Source of the DNA: Corynespora cassiicola
Lineage: Eukaryota > Ascomycota > Dothideomycetes > Pleosporales > Corynesporascaceae
Assembly (NCBI GenBank): GCA_022059125.1
Contig: JAEUWY010000008.1
Location: 248,001-312,000 of the forward strand
Direction of reading: 5' to 3'
DNA length: 64,000 nucleotides
The translations under genes were made by a program, and so were the position numbers. The notes beneath the pieces are model-generated. The model made no database searches, was not told the origin of the DNA, and saw only the letters and a list, made by a program, of their open reading frames with translations. Of this stretch, positions 1-11,194 are shown one piece after another. Every line of letters starts with the position of its first letter. Position 1 is the first letter of the stretch.

Positions 1-15
1 ACTGTACAGGTCAAG

Positions 16-1206
16 ATGATTAACAAGCTGAGCGTCCCTTTCTTGTTCTTTGCCTTTTCTTCCCGCTCCTGGGGTTGGGAGGCAACAACCACATCAGTCT
101 CTCAGACGCTGGAAGAGCCCACAGCAACATGGGGAGCCTCAGTAACTCCCAGCCTTCAGGAGCGCCAGTTGATCGTCCCTGTCTTCACAGAGTTGCCCTC
201 GCTTCCCACGGACTGGGCGTACACCACCCAGCATCCGGAAAAAGCACCTGCGGCTAGCATCCAGACGACTACATCACCTACGAGTTCCGTCCTGTTTCCG
301 AACACCACTGCCCCTCTGGTCAGCATCGAGACAAGCATACCATCTACAAGCAGCCTCCCAACTTCGAAGACTGTCACGCAGGTCATCATCTTCGACATGC
401 CCTATTCTGGCAAAATAAGCACGATCACTACAACGTTCATCGTCCCAGCTTCGAGTACGATCGACCCCACGCTCTACATCTTCCCAATCGCCGAGGCCGT
501 CGGCAACTACGCCATGCCGACCGCCACGCCCCCCGCTCCAATCATCGAGAACCGGGGGGACGCCGTGGGACCCGCAAGCGCTGGGCAGGCGTCTGCAGAG
601 CCGGGGCCGGTACGGGGACCATGGCCTGTCGCGAACAAGATCATGAGGCCTGGGTATGGATATCCAGTGAGCGAGCCGGAGAGCCCGACACTCGCGACAA
701 CCTCGAACTGGAAGCAGCCGACGCCCATAATGCGACACCCGCATCACCGCCCCAGCGATGAGGTCTCTTCTCTCACCATTACTGCTGTTGCTGTCGCCGC
801 CAACGCCGCCGCCGCCGTTACCATCACTACCACCACCACCATCACCGAGGGCCCCAGGCCCAGCAGAACCCCCGAGCAGGTCGAAGAAGACCGGAAAGAA
901 GCCCAAAGGATCACCATTGCAATGGGGGTGCTGGCCGGCTTCCTGGTATCCATCTTCTTCGGGTTCTGGGCCATTGTATTTTCGATTCAGGGCTTGTTGA
1001 TTCTGACGGCTAGGGGTTGGAGGATGTTGAAGCGCGGGGCGGCGAGTGTGAGTGGGAAGGTGAGGGCGAGGGCGAGGGCCTGGGCGATGTGGATGAGGCC
1101 TATTAAGGAGAAGAAGGATGCGGAGGCAGAAGAGGGTTGGAGTGAGGATGCACCTTTGCCGCAGGTGCCGCCGCCGGCGTATAGCGTGGCCCCTAAATAT
1201 GTGTAG
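16..1206 (+). CDS. Ser/Thr-rich single-pass membrane protein, function unknown
   Basis: The frame gives 396 residues. The frame is also open for the 15 bases before this ATG, so the true start could lie outside the window. The first ~20 residues hold a short hydrophobic stretch that could be a signal peptide. Residues ~25-290 are rich in Ser, Thr, Pro and Ala, as in O-glycosylated wall-exposed ectodomains. A strong hydrophobic segment spans ~300-331, followed by a basic, Arg-rich tail and an acidic patch. The tail ends in Pro-Pro-Pro-Ala-Tyr, which contains a PPxY motif of the type bound by WW domains of Rsp5-like ubiquitin ligases. This layout resembles fungal wall sensors, but no family domain is recognised and the function is not known. 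The (ACC)n-like stretch near 825-845 encodes a Thr run. Confidence 0.6.
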   Translation: MINKLSVPFLFFAFSSRSWGWEATTTSVSQTLEEPTATWGASVTPSLQERQLIVPVFTELPSLPTDWAYTTQHPEKAPAASIQTTTSPTSSVLFPNTTAPLVSIETSIPSTSSLPTSKTVTQVIIFDMPYSGKISTITTTFIVPASSTIDPTLYIFPIAEAVGNYAMPTATPPAPIIENRGDAVGPASAGQASAEPGPVRGPWPVANKIMRPGYGYPVSEPESPTLATTSNWKQPTPIMRHPHHRPSDEVSSLTITAVAVAANAAAAVTITTTTTITEGPRPSRTPEQVEEDRKEAQRITIAMGVLAGFLVSIFFGFWAIVFSIQGLLILTARGWRMLKRGAASVSGKVRARARAWAMWMRPIKEKKDAEAEEGWSEDAPLPQVPPPAYSVAPKYV

Positions 1207-2742
1207 GTCACGGTTCAGGTGGGGTGGATTGTTGGAATGTCATTTGCCTCTGGGGTTTTTTTTTCTCCTCACTCGGCTTTGGGTTTCTCTAGCGTTACTC
1301 TCCTCTGGGTAATTTTGCAATTCTTCCCTAGTCTGCGTTGGGGGCCTGTTGGCCTTGTGTTCCACTTCTCCTGTACAACCTTGTACAGCAAAGTATACAC
1401 CAGGGCTCTTTTGCATTGTTCTCTTTTTGGTTTATTACATACGGTGCTCTTCACACTACACTGTACCTAGAGATGATTATAGCTCAATCACACTCCTTGA
1501 GAATGATAGTGCTGCTTTCAATATGTTTTTTTATGCGTGGCTTAGGTATGGTGTGTTTTTCTCCCCTGAGATGAAATTGCAGGCAGAATGTAATTGAATC
1601 TACGAAATAGCTCAAGGAGGATATCACATGCCCCAAAACCTGGGGACTTGATAGTCTACATCACCTCCTGGCCTGCGTTTATGCCAACAAAAGGGGGTTC
1701 ACTCTTGACAGCATAGTCTACTAATTCATTTACACTTACCTACTCCGGCCAATTAATTCCCACAAAAAACAACCCTATAGTTTTTTTTAATAATATATGT
1801 ATACTACTATAGATGTAATCACATAATATCAGTCGTTTTCGTTATTTTTAAAAAGGCTGTGTTGTTATGATATTGTACCCAGACCACTCTGGCAGCCTAC
1901 TTTAAGTAACCTACTTAGGAGTTTTACATTTCGTATTCTTGGGGCAAGTATTATTTTCTTAACATTTAATATGTCACTTTAGATTCTTGTATGATATTAT
2001 TAACAAGAGAGTATAATTACACGTGGACCAAAGACTCTAAAATGCCCAAGTAAACGCACATGGATCGGGCTTATAACTAATAACCGGGAGATGGAATAGT
2101 ATAATCACCCAAGAAGAAGAACGTGTCAAAATTCCAACATTCCTCATCCTAAGGGTTCATTAATGAACTAAAGCAGTAGTCTATTCCTCGACCTCAAAGA
2201 GACGCAAAACATGAGCTGGTCGAGCACTCATGATTCTATTCAAATCAGATTCTCTCCAACATGTACGTACAAGTCAAGTTATTATGCTCAGGCTCGATTG
2301 CAATGCAATAGACGATGAAATTTTGCATTCAGTTCGAGACTTTCACTCAAAAAGCGTCAAACAAAAGGCAAAGTTTCATAGTCAATCTCATGACATTGAT
2401 TCATCTTCTAATCGACAACATATCCATCATACACACACGTTCCCAGCGGGCAAACCACGCCTCGCATCCAGAAAAGCAGTCTGGCTCAGTATCAGTTGGG
2501 TATAACGCTCAAAAAAAAAAAAGAAACAGAAAAGGAAACTCGTGTGCCATCATATCACGGCACTCTGCATCATCCGTATAATCCAACGGAGACATTCTTC
2601 ATCGTCGACGGGCCAGGATGTACAGTCTGTTTGCCCGCAGAAACAAAGCGAAGCGAAGCAAAGCAAAGCCAAAAAGACGGATCTATCCCCAACGCCATCA
2701 TTCTATCCTCTCCATCTCCATCTCTCAGAACCAATGGCGGCC
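1207..2742. other. Gene-free intergenic stretch, AT-rich in the middle
   Basis: This is 1.5 kb between the convergent ends of the membrane-protein gene and the SUR7-like gene. About 1740-2010 is clearly AT-rich with many TpA steps, perhaps an old transposon trace, but no inverted repeat or transposase motif was recognised. The remaining small frames look non-coding. Confidence 0.5.
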
Positions 2743-3704
2743 TTAGACCTTGGAAGGCCGTCCGAACTTGCCCGCCTTGGCGGCATTATTCCGCCTTCCA
2801 GAGGGAAAGCACGTCTCGACTGTCCAGTAGCACATGGCAATGAACACCAGCGCGGTGGCCGCCCAGGTGATGGCGAGGAACTTGTTTCCGCGATGCGCCT
2901 GTACGCCAATCTGATTGCCATACTCGTTGATGACGCTGGAGCCCTTTACGACGACGGCCGTCATGAGGCCGCTCGCGATACCGACGGCGAGGAAGGCCAG
3001 GAAGGCGAGCATGAAGTTGAGGCAGGCGGACAGGCGGCCGGAGCCGAAGAAGGCGACGGCGGTGGCGACGAGGGAGACGAAGATGAGGCCGATGGCGATG
3101 CAGTACAGCACAAAGGACGTCACGCTGACGATGCGCAGGGCGTCGAGGCCGGTCTGGATGTCCTGTGGCCAGTTTAGGTCGTCGAGGCTCACGCCCACGC
3201 CGCTCTCGTTGAGCTTGCGCTCCAGGATCTCGGTCGGGTTGAACCAGAACATGGCCGTCTGGTTGCTGCAGCCCGTCACGTTCTTGCTGATGTCGCTCTG
3301 CGAGACGGTGCCGTTGGCGGCCTCGACGGGCGTGTACTGGCCATAGCAGTAGTCGAGGAGGTGGGCCGAGTAGAAGTCGTCGATGCCGAGCTCTTCGGTG
3401 ACCTCGCCGATGGCGTCATTGATTTCGGAGGTGATGTCGTTTGTGAATTCGTTCAGTAGGTTGGTCAAAGTGTTGTCCGAGGAGCGGGACTCATTCAGGA
3501 TGTTTTCGCCCAGGCGAGAGACGTTGAGCTGGGAGTTGGGTTAGTATGATGGATTCGTTAGGGGTTGTAGGTTGGGAGGGGACGCACAGTCAAGAGGTGG
3601 TAGTCCTCCATAAAGTCCTTCTTGTGGCCGGCGAAGAGGCATAGGAAGGAGAGAATGAGGGCCGCGACCAGCGTGATCGCTGGGATGACTGCGAGGAGAC
3701 GCAT
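2743..3704 (-). CDS. SUR7/PalI family plasma-membrane protein
   Basis: There are two exons: 3588-3704 and 2743-3528 (300 residues). The intron has a GTGCGT donor, a CTAAC-type branch sequence and a CAG acceptor, and joins the frames cleanly. The ATG at 3704 has a good context. Residues ~4-26 form a first hydrophobic segment. An extracellular loop follows, with Asn-glycosylation-type sites and Cys residues, and three more hydrophobic segments fill the second half. That is the four-span SUR7/PalI architecture. Family members sit in eisosome/MCC plasma-membrane domains and affect wall integrity, sporulation or pH sensing (PalI). Which branch this one belongs to cannot be told by eye. The C-terminus is short and basic. 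Confidence 0.82.
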
Positions 3705-4770
3705 GGCGAGGATGTTCTTGTTTTGCGAGTATCAAGGAAGAGAATGGCTCTGAACCCGCACGAGGCTGGCGTGTTGTAGCGAACGGGTGTTGGAGACGGG
3801 CGTCTAGGTAGCAGTACAAATAGAGAGAGAACAAAGGTGGTTGACGTACACTCGCCCGGCATCAGTTATATAAATAACAATACTGGCCAGGAATGCTTCA
3901 CGTCACTCAAACAAGGGCCAAAGCCAACGACACCCAAGGCACAAACTTGCTTGTTTACCCAGCCTCGTTGGATGTCGCAAGATCAACGGTCCACCGGCCC
4001 TCGATGGGCTAGCAGGGCCGTGTTGACGTGTTGCCACCGACCAGCCATCCCGTTTGGGCAGTGGTAGAGGCGGCGCGGGAGACGTCATTGTGGGCCAGGG
4101 TCTTGCCAGGGCGCATGGCTGGGCTTGCTTGCGGCCTCGCTTGCCTGCAAGGCTTGCGCAGGGTAGTGCCTACGTCGGTGGGCCTCGAGAAAAACCTGGT
4201 TTGGCCTGCCAAATAGTTGCAACCGGACACGATCTAGGACGGTGAGAAAAAAAAGTGTTTTCGATCGAGACGTGCGAGTACATGGCTGCAGCGCCACGCC
4301 AGACGCGTTGTGGCTGAGCCGTCGCCGCGTGGCTCGCGGGTAGCGCTTCATCAAGTGGAGACTGGAGGCTGAAGAGAGCAAATGAGACAGCGATTGCCCT
4401 GCGCCATTGGGAACAAATTGCTCGATGGGCCCTAGCACCTTGCCCAGATCTTGCGGCGGGTTCCTACGGCGATGGAGAGGGGCCGAAGAATGGGGAATGG
4501 AAACCTAGAAAAAGAAACTCACGCACAGACTGATGGGGCACCCGTGGCCGAGTGCCAGTAAAGTGTATCTATTCGAGTATACTCGGTGCAACACCATGCC
4601 ACCCAGTCTATCGTTAGGCGTCTATCATAACCGCATAGCCATCGTGAAACATAGGAGAGGAAACGAGCATCCCGTGCTCTAACTTTTTTCGAGGGAAGAA
4701 TGTTTCTTGAGCGGCGTGGGGCAACTGCAGCAACATTGCGCGAGGGGGGAGGGTTTGTTCTGTACAGGTA
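3705..4770. other. Intergenic stretch upstream of the SUR7-like gene
   Basis: This ~1.07 kb contains the 5' region of the SUR7-like gene and the 3' region of the next minus-strand gene. I see no convincing coding frame; the frames here are short and lack conserved motifs. Confidence 0.4.
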
Positions 4771-5670
4771 TCACGACGGTGACTTTTTGAACTGGCGCCA
4801 CTGCGGCGTGGGCTGGGACTCGCCCACGCCGTCTGTAAAGGGCGAGTAAGGAGAGGCTACCGCGTGCGGCGGCGCTTTGGAGCCCTGGTGGGTGCGTGGA
4901 GGCTCGACGGAGCCGGGATACTGCCTCTGTTCCTCGTGCATCTTGTCGAGGGGCTCTCCTACAATGTGATACTTGGCCCAGTTGACCGGCGGGCACCGGA
5001 TTACGTTCTGCGGCTGTGGGATGGGAGGGAACCTGTTGGGCTCTGGCACCGGAGCCCTATCTTGCACCTGGGCAGAGTCTTTACGCGCGTTTCCAGCCAG
5101 CTGTCCGCCCTCTTCTTCTCGCTCGTTGCGGTCCGCAGCCGCCCCACCGGCTTCGCTAGAGGCCGAGTCGGCCAGATGGGAGAGGGTGGGTGTGAGGACG
5201 TCGGTGTACGACTTGGAGGCCTGCTCGCGCTGGGCCTGGAGGGATCGCACGAAGCCCTCGGGGTCCGACACGGCGGCGGCCTTGAGGTCCTCGAGGGCCT
5301 TGAGGTCGCGCTTGCTCTTCTCGCGCTGCATCTGCAGCAGCGAGATGGCGGAGCGCAGGGCAATTGCGTCGGGATTCTCGCTCTCTGATATGGGCACCGA
5401 CGGCGGCTGGGGTCGGAAGGTGGCCGTGAAGGCGGCCTGTGGTGGTTGCGGTTGCGGTGGTGGGGGGGCAACACGGGTCCGAGGTTCGGCGGCGGGCTCG
5501 ACGGTGGCTAGCTGGGCATGCGAGGCGGTGGGTGTGATGGGCGACACGGGCGGCCGGTCAGGCGAGGCAGAGCGCGACTGCGAGCGCTTGCTGTCGCTGC
5601 GCTCCGACGAGCGAGAGGCGTCGCTGGGGGAGGCCGAGCCGGCCGTGGTGTCGACCAGAAGCGCTGGCAT
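4771..5670 (-). CDS. Conserved-looking fungal protein of unknown function
   Basis: This is a single exon of 299 residues. The ATG at 5670 is preceded by GCCGCC, a strong fungal start context. The N-terminal third is Ser/Arg/Pro-rich and probably disordered. Residues ~100-165 are charged and helical-looking (Leu-Gln-Met-Gln-Arg-Glu-Lys), a likely short coiled coil. The most protein-like block is near residues 225-255, with Val-Ile-Arg-Cys-Pro-Pro-Val-Asn-Trp-Ala-Lys-Tyr and Leu-Asp-Lys-Met-His-Glu-Glu-Gln-Arg. I believe it recurs in uncharacterised ascomycete proteins, but that is from memory. No catalytic motif, signal peptide or membrane segment is visible. It is divergent to the gene starting at 7564. 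Confidence 0.65.
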   Translation of the reverse strand: MPALLVDTTAGSASPSDASRSSERSDSKRSQSRSASPDRPPVSPITPTASHAQLATVEPAAEPRTRVAPPPPQPQPPQAAFTATFRPQPPSVPISESENPDAIALRSAISLLQMQREKSKRDLKALEDLKAAAVSDPEGFVRSLQAQREQASKSYTDVLTPTLSHLADSASSEAGGAAADRNEREEEGGQLAGNARKDSAQVQDRAPVPEPNRFPPIPQPQNVIRCPPVNWAKYHIVGEPLDKMHEEQRQYPGSVEPPRTHQGSKAPPHAVASPYSPFTDGVGESQPTPQWRQFKKSPS

Positions 5671-7563
5671 GGCGGCGAGCGACAGGCGGCGAGCGACAAG
5701 CGGCGGGCGGCGGGCGGCTCTGGAGGAGGGGAGGTCAAGAGGTGGTGAGGGTCGGGGTGCGTCCTGGCAATGCGAGGCCGGGGACCAGCGGCAGAGGGGC
5801 AGCTGGCGGAGGGCAGCTCGCCGTGCAGCCAGCAGCAGCAGCAGCAGCAGCCAGCAAAGCGGGGGGCGGGTCGCCGAGGGGCCTGGGAGCGGTGCAAGCG
5901 GTGCAAGCGGTGCGAGGGGTGCAGGAGAGGCCGGCTAGCGAAGGGCAGAGTGGAGGCGTCTGACGGGCGCTGCTGTCACGTCTGTCGCGGCGAGTCTCGA
6001 GCCGGTGCACGACGCAGAACAGAGCAGAGAACAGCAGGCAGACGGGCAGGGCCGGAGGGGTGCAGGCAGGACGACACACAGCATTGGATGTGTTGAGGAG
6101 CAAGCGAGCGGGCTGCATGCCGTGGCTGGCGCACTGGAAGCACACAATCCCGTCTTCCCGGCGCCTCGGGGGCTTTTGACGTCGCCAATCTGAGCGGCGG
6201 CGGGCGGTTGGAAGCTTCTGGCGGCGAGAGTTTGGCCCATCCAACCTCTGGTCACGTCTCGTCGCCTCAAGTCTCGTCTCGGCTCGTATCCGGCTGTGCT
6301 GTGTAGGCTAGAGGGCAGCAGCATTACACCCCAGGCACCCTCGTTGCCTACCACCTGCTTCTCTCTAGCGCTACCCGGCCAGGTACATTCCAGGACCTTT
6401 TGCTTTTGTTCCGCCCCACACGCTACGCGCAGCAGAGCCCGGCTAGTGGACCGCAGCCGCGAACCGGATGTGCTCTCGTGGAATTTCTGAACCGTAGTTG
6501 ACTTTTCTAGAAGAGCGGACATTATCCCCCGACTCCGCATGCAGGCTTCCGCGACCGAACCTTTGGCGACCGAACCTTTGGCGAACCTAGCAGCCTGCTA
6601 CACGCAGCCAGGCCCGGTAGTCCACCCCCCCCGTCTCTCCGTCAGCTGTCCTATCCAGACCTCGCCCTTGGACGCCCCTCGACGCCGCTTGCCACGCTTC
6701 AGGCAGGCCCAGGAGCAGAGGCTGAAGGATGGCCGAGTGGCCGCCAGGGAAAAGGGGGCAGCGCTGTCGTCCGAGTTTATTGCAGGAGATGAGGCATGGG
6801 TGCGGATGGGTACAGATGGGTACACCTGGGGGCCACTGGGTACCGCTGGGTACCACTGGGTACCACATGGGACCTGTGATGCCCCAGGAGATTGAGGCAA
6901 CCTCGCTAATCTGGCCGCGATCCGCCAGCCTGGCCGCCCTCCTGTCCTCATCACCCACTGCCTGAGCCGCGGGTCCAGCGGCCTCCTCGTGGCCTGCTGC
7001 TGGCCTGCTGCTCTCCGGACCTCAGGGACCTGGGTCGACGAGGCCAGGCTGGCGAGTCGATGCCGCCTCCCAATGAGGGCGGCCGGAAGCCACGCGCCTG
7101 CGCGCCTCATACCGCGGGCTCGACCTGCTTCCTGTCACGGCCACAGCCTACCGTGGGCGACTGACGCAGTGACGCCTCGATTGGCCGGCCTGGCAGATTG
7201 AGCAGACGGGCACGGCAAAAAGGCCTCGCGGTTCTGGAATGGCCCCGCCGTGGCCCTCACGCCCGCTGGCGATGGCGCCTGCCCTGTTCCCTAACCGCCG
7301 TTGCAATTCCACGCTGGCTGCCCCTTCACCACCGTGCGAGCCCTCACCAAGGGGCCCTCTAAATCTCCCCTGCCCCTCGCTCGTCCCTCGCCATGCCTCT
7401 GCCCGCACGTCCAAATCCCCTCGCCCTCACCCTTCAGCATCTCGCACCCGTCGCGCCTTTTGCGTAGTGCCGTGTCTCCCCTCAGCTGGCGCCGCGCTAA
7501 CGCTCGCCCTTGACCGCAACGTGCAGATCGTCCGCGATCTTCGCCCGTTGTCGTTTTGTCGCG
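5671..7563. promoter_or_regulatory. Divergent intergenic region, 1.9 kb
   Basis: This region lies between the starts of two divergent genes (minus at 5670, plus at 7564), so it should hold both promoters. It is GC-rich with many spurious open frames on both strands. A CAG-type run lies at ~5832-5853 and a degenerate GGGTACC-like repeat at ~6796-6870. No specific factor site is claimed. Confidence 0.5.
6796..6870. repeat. Degenerate short tandem repeat (TGGGTAC-like units)
   Basis: Units of the form TGGGTAC plus 3-6 bases occur about six times in succession. The spacing varies, so this is an imperfect minisatellite rather than a clean array. It lies inside a divergent promoter region. Confidence 0.6.
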
Positions 7564-9342
7564 ATGGCGCCCGCAGAGTTGGCAGCACCACGTCCTGTGC
7601 GCATGCCGAAGCTAAAGTACAGGAATCCCCTGCCCGCCGATCAGTCATCTCTCTCGTCTCATACTTCAGCTTCCGGCTCGCTGTCCACCAGCCCCGAGGA
7701 CCATTTCCCCTACACGCCCCCATCCATCACACCACCATCCTCGTCTTCTTCCAGCCGCCCGTCCTTCGACTCCCGGAGTGTGGCGTCATCCAGCCTGGCT
7801 TCCAATGCTTCCTCGTCACAAGACTCCAAGGCGCCGAAGAAAAAGAAGGGCAATGGCGTCTTTGGCTTTCTCACCCTAAAGGAGCCTTCGCAACTCGCCT
7901 TTGAGCAGTACGCCGACCAGCAGCGAAAGCAGGCCGCCGAGCGGGGTGGCCCCGGCTCCGGCTCTGGCACTCCAGTCGGCGGCTTGCCCGGTGTCACCAC
8001 CCAGAGGCTGCCTGCTGGCGTCCCCAAGGTCAATTCCAAGTGGGATGGCCTCCCCGAGACCGTCAAGAACAGGGACTCTGTATCAATTAGGAATAGGAGC
8101 AGCACCACCAGCCACACCTCGAGGAGCTCCTCCTCTTCCTCCAAGAGCTCCAGGTTGACCTCGCGGCAATCCACGTGGACCACGCCCACGCCCGTACCCA
8201 CGCTGGCCTCCATGGAGAGCTACTCGTCCTTTTCCGTCGCCACAGAAGCCAGCCGTGGCCCGCCCAACTCGCTTGCCTCGACGTCCAGGCTCAATGTCAA
8301 CGATGAAGCCGACGACCGCAGGGATTCTGGCCCGTCCTTTTCCGATCTCCCAGAGATGACCTACTTCTTCCCGGATGCAGTTGACACGTCGACACTGCCA
8401 CACAACCAGCAGCCAGCCCCGAAGGACCCAGACTCTCCCGTCGACTTTCTGGACGACGCCTCTACCCCGGAGCCAGGCACACCAGTGGACGACTCGCCCT
8501 CGTCGAGCTCAACGACTGTTGACGCGGCCGCCAGCGTCATCTTCAAGAAGTTGACTGGTCATCAGGGACTCTTGGGCAGCGATGAGAAAGAGATGGAGCT
8601 AAACAATGGTCTGGCCGACAGTCATGATTTTCTCTTTGGGCCGCAATCCACTCCCAAACGAATTTTCACCGGCCCTATCCCACGTGGCGCCCCGGCTATA
8701 GACAGTGCTCCACACAGCCCGGCTCTGAACTTTAGTCGCCCACTTTCCGTCCAGACTCCTCCGCGGATGCACTCGCCTACGCCCCAGTCCCCCCAGCCGG
8801 AGTGGATTCCGCCGCCTCAGTCCAACCAGTACCAACACATGCAGCCTCAGCCTGGCCAACCTCCATTTGTCCCGCCTCAGCGAGTTCAGTCTCATCAACT
8901 CCAGCCTCAGCATATCCAACCCTTGAGGCTCGCTCCTGCGCCGGCACCACCACCGCCAGCCATCTCTCGCTTCGGACATCAGTACCGCCCATCCGCCGGC
9001 GCCCTCCCGACTCTCTACGAAGCCTCCATCGCTAGCTCAGACACGACCGAACAATCCGACCAAGAAACCATCGGCCGCAAGAGCTACGAAGAGTCGATTG
9101 CCGAGTCGATTGCCCCGTCGATTGCCCCCTCGGTCGCACCCTCGATCGCGCCGTCCGTTGCCCCCTCCGAGATGTCAGCCTCCTGGTACGAGTCTCCCCG
9201 CGAGCGCCTGGGCCTCGGGGGCCGTCTTCGCAAGAGCGACGTCATGCCTTGGGAAAAGACGTCGGATAAGAAGCGCGACCGAGGTAAGCCTAAAAAAGGC
9301 CGTTTCTCCATGCCCCTGCTCTCTTCCAAGAGCCATTCTTAA
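7564..9342 (+). CDS. Ser/Pro-rich fungal protein of unknown function
   Basis: One exon of 592 residues from the ATG at 7564. The frame stays open 18 codons further upstream, but the first ATG has the better context (GTCGCGATGG). Most of the chain is low-complexity Ser, Pro and Gln and is probably disordered. A basic Lys-rich patch precedes a compact motif near residues 97-115 (Gly-Phe-Leu-Thr-Leu-Lys-Glu-Pro-Ser), followed by a Gln-rich helix and a Lys-Trp-Asp-Gly-Leu-Pro element near 160. These look like the conserved core of an uncharacterised ascomycete family. The C-terminal part has a Ser-Ile-Ala-Pro / Ser-Val-Ala-Pro repeat near 9095-9165 and a basic tail. No membrane segment or enzyme motif is present. 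A cytoskeletal or signalling adaptor role is possible but unsupported. Confidence 0.65.
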   Translation: MAPAELAAPRPVRMPKLKYRNPLPADQSSLSSHTSASGSLSTSPEDHFPYTPPSITPPSSSSSSRPSFDSRSVASSSLASNASSSQDSKAPKKKKGNGVFGFLTLKEPSQLAFEQYADQQRKQAAERGGPGSGSGTPVGGLPGVTTQRLPAGVPKVNSKWDGLPETVKNRDSVSIRNRSSTTSHTSRSSSSSSKSSRLTSRQSTWTTPTPVPTLASMESYSSFSVATEASRGPPNSLASTSRLNVNDEADDRRDSGPSFSDLPEMTYFFPDAVDTSTLPHNQQPAPKDPDSPVDFLDDASTPEPGTPVDDSPSSSSTTVDAAASVIFKKLTGHQGLLGSDEKEMELNNGLADSHDFLFGPQSTPKRIFTGPIPRGAPAIDSAPHSPALNFSRPLSVQTPPRMHSPTPQSPQPEWIPPPQSNQYQHMQPQPGQPPFVPPQRVQSHQLQPQHIQPLRLAPAPAPPPPAISRFGHQYRPSAGALPTLYEASIASSDTTEQSDQETIGRKSYEESIAESIAPSIAPSVAPSIAPSVAPSEMSASWYESPRERLGLGGRLRKSDVMPWEKTSDKKRDRGKPKKGRFSMPLLSSKSHS

Positions 9343-11194
9343 GCCCTGCGTCTACTATTTTCGCACGAGGGGTTCGAGAAAACATGCTGACGGCATGGGC
9401 TGTGCACAGCTTCGTCGGCACCATAACATCACATAAATCGAAGTAGATGCGCTTCCGAGGAACTCGTCGACTTTCCAGGATAATAAGTCCACCAAACGAA
9501 ACCCTCACTTGTTGTCCGGGAACAACACGGTCTTTCCCCAAAGACCAGAATTTTCATATTTCGTCTCTAGATTCGGCTCGGCACTTTCAGCGTATGTTTG
9601 ACACGTTACATTGCCATTTACAGCTTCATTTACAGCTACATTTACGCCCCCTTCACTGTCCTTCTTCATCCCTCAACATCTATTTGCAATCTTCCTGTAC
9701 ATATACACATGCGCATTTACACCCACCGCTTACTTACACGCCCACGTCAGCTTTAGGTTTACGATTCCTCGCAGAAATGGATTTCTGTGGGGCAAGAAAA
9801 CATGCAAGAAGGCGAAGGGAGCCTGTGCGGCATTTTTCTGCGTTCATTCGTTCGGTTGATACCCTTGTTCTGTGTTTTATCGGGAGTAGCCTGAGGGGGA
9901 GGAAGTGTATGGGTAGCAGGAGCGGCATGTGGGATTGCGCTCAACAGGGGGCAGCTGTGTTGACAGTTTTCAGCGGTGTGGAGATGAGGTAATCAGGCAA
10001 TCAGAGAAGATGGATGTGAGAGTGGGAGTGGGAATGGGAGTGGGAGTGCCAGACCGACGCTCACGACAAAAAAACATACATGTACGGTACACACACTTGA
10101 ATATCCCCCGTCCGGACGGGACCATGACGGACGGTTAAGACGATACCTAGGGATAGTAGGATAATTGGTAATGATATAATTTCACGGCTACCTCATATGC
10201 TTCTATGTAGTCATGCTGTGTGAGCTTGAGACGGCGAATCTCGATCAAGTCCACGAAGGCGGCCTTTGGGCATGTAGTCAGAAACGGACCGACATCCATG
10301 TGGCAAGCGAGTCATGCCATGCCATGCCACGCACCCAAATATAGACCTAACCTCTCCCCAACCTTACCCAGGTACCATAGCCTACCCAGACACTGCACGC
10401 GTTGCGTCACCGTGACTGCATCCCCCACCCACTGTATCAATTCTGCTCTTGGGAGCCCCACACAAGCACTTACAGGCCTGCATATCTACCCAAAATCCGG
10501 CGAAAGAAAAGAAAAGAAAAAAAACCCCAAGAACAAAAAGAGTATGTAGGCATGTATGCATACATGCATGCATGGCAAAGTCCGTGTAAAAACAAAAAAA
10601 AGTCTTTTTTTATGTTAAACGGGTATCTAGATAGCCTCCCACGTGCAATTCCCGCCCTTCCCTCGCTTGCATTCCGTAATGGACATGCCATCCTTGGCTG
10701 TATGGTTCCCGTCCTGTTCCGCAGATCAGAAACATGTAGAACCATCCACTCGCTCGCTCGCTAGCTAGCTCAGCCATACACCAGACGCGTAGAATGCATA
10801 CGCACGCACACACACACACACGTCTCCTCCGCCTCGTCCCGCCCCCGCCCCGCACTGCCCAACCCATCGTTAAACTCGTGACAAGAGATGTAGACCATGT
10901 AGACTAGAAGAGGACGTGAAATGTTGAAGACAAGGAAAAAAAAAAAAGAAGGGGGGGAAAGTCGAGAGTCGTAATCTCAGGGTCCTTGGAACGGACAGCT
11001 CATTCAAGCTCATAGATCGTAACTCGGAGAATCAGACGGTACCAATGCGGCCTTTTGATCCTCGCAATATGCTCATCTCGGCCTGACAGACGTCATGGCC
11101 GTGACCAAGCCACTTCCCACAGGCCAAACCAGAAATGTTGGGGAGGAGAGGGGAGGTAAAACGGCCTACTCCGCGAATTCGCGAATCCAGGCTT
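9343..11194. other. Gene-free intergenic stretch between convergent genes
   Basis: This 1.85 kb lies between the 3' ends of a plus-strand and a minus-strand gene. It has low-complexity patches (GTGGGA-type repeats at ~10021-10048, A-runs, a CA run at ~10808-10822) and no coding frame I can support. Confidence 0.5.

Noticed and set aside
2542..3177. Plus-strand 211-codon acidic frame
   Set aside because: It is antisense to the SUR7-like gene; the Gly/Glu/Asp bias comes from that gene's membrane-coding codons.
4973..5938. Plus-strand 321-codon frame
   Set aside because: It lies opposite the 299-residue minus-strand gene and is Arg/Gly/Ala-rich, as expected for the complement of a GC-rich coding sequence. 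No motif.
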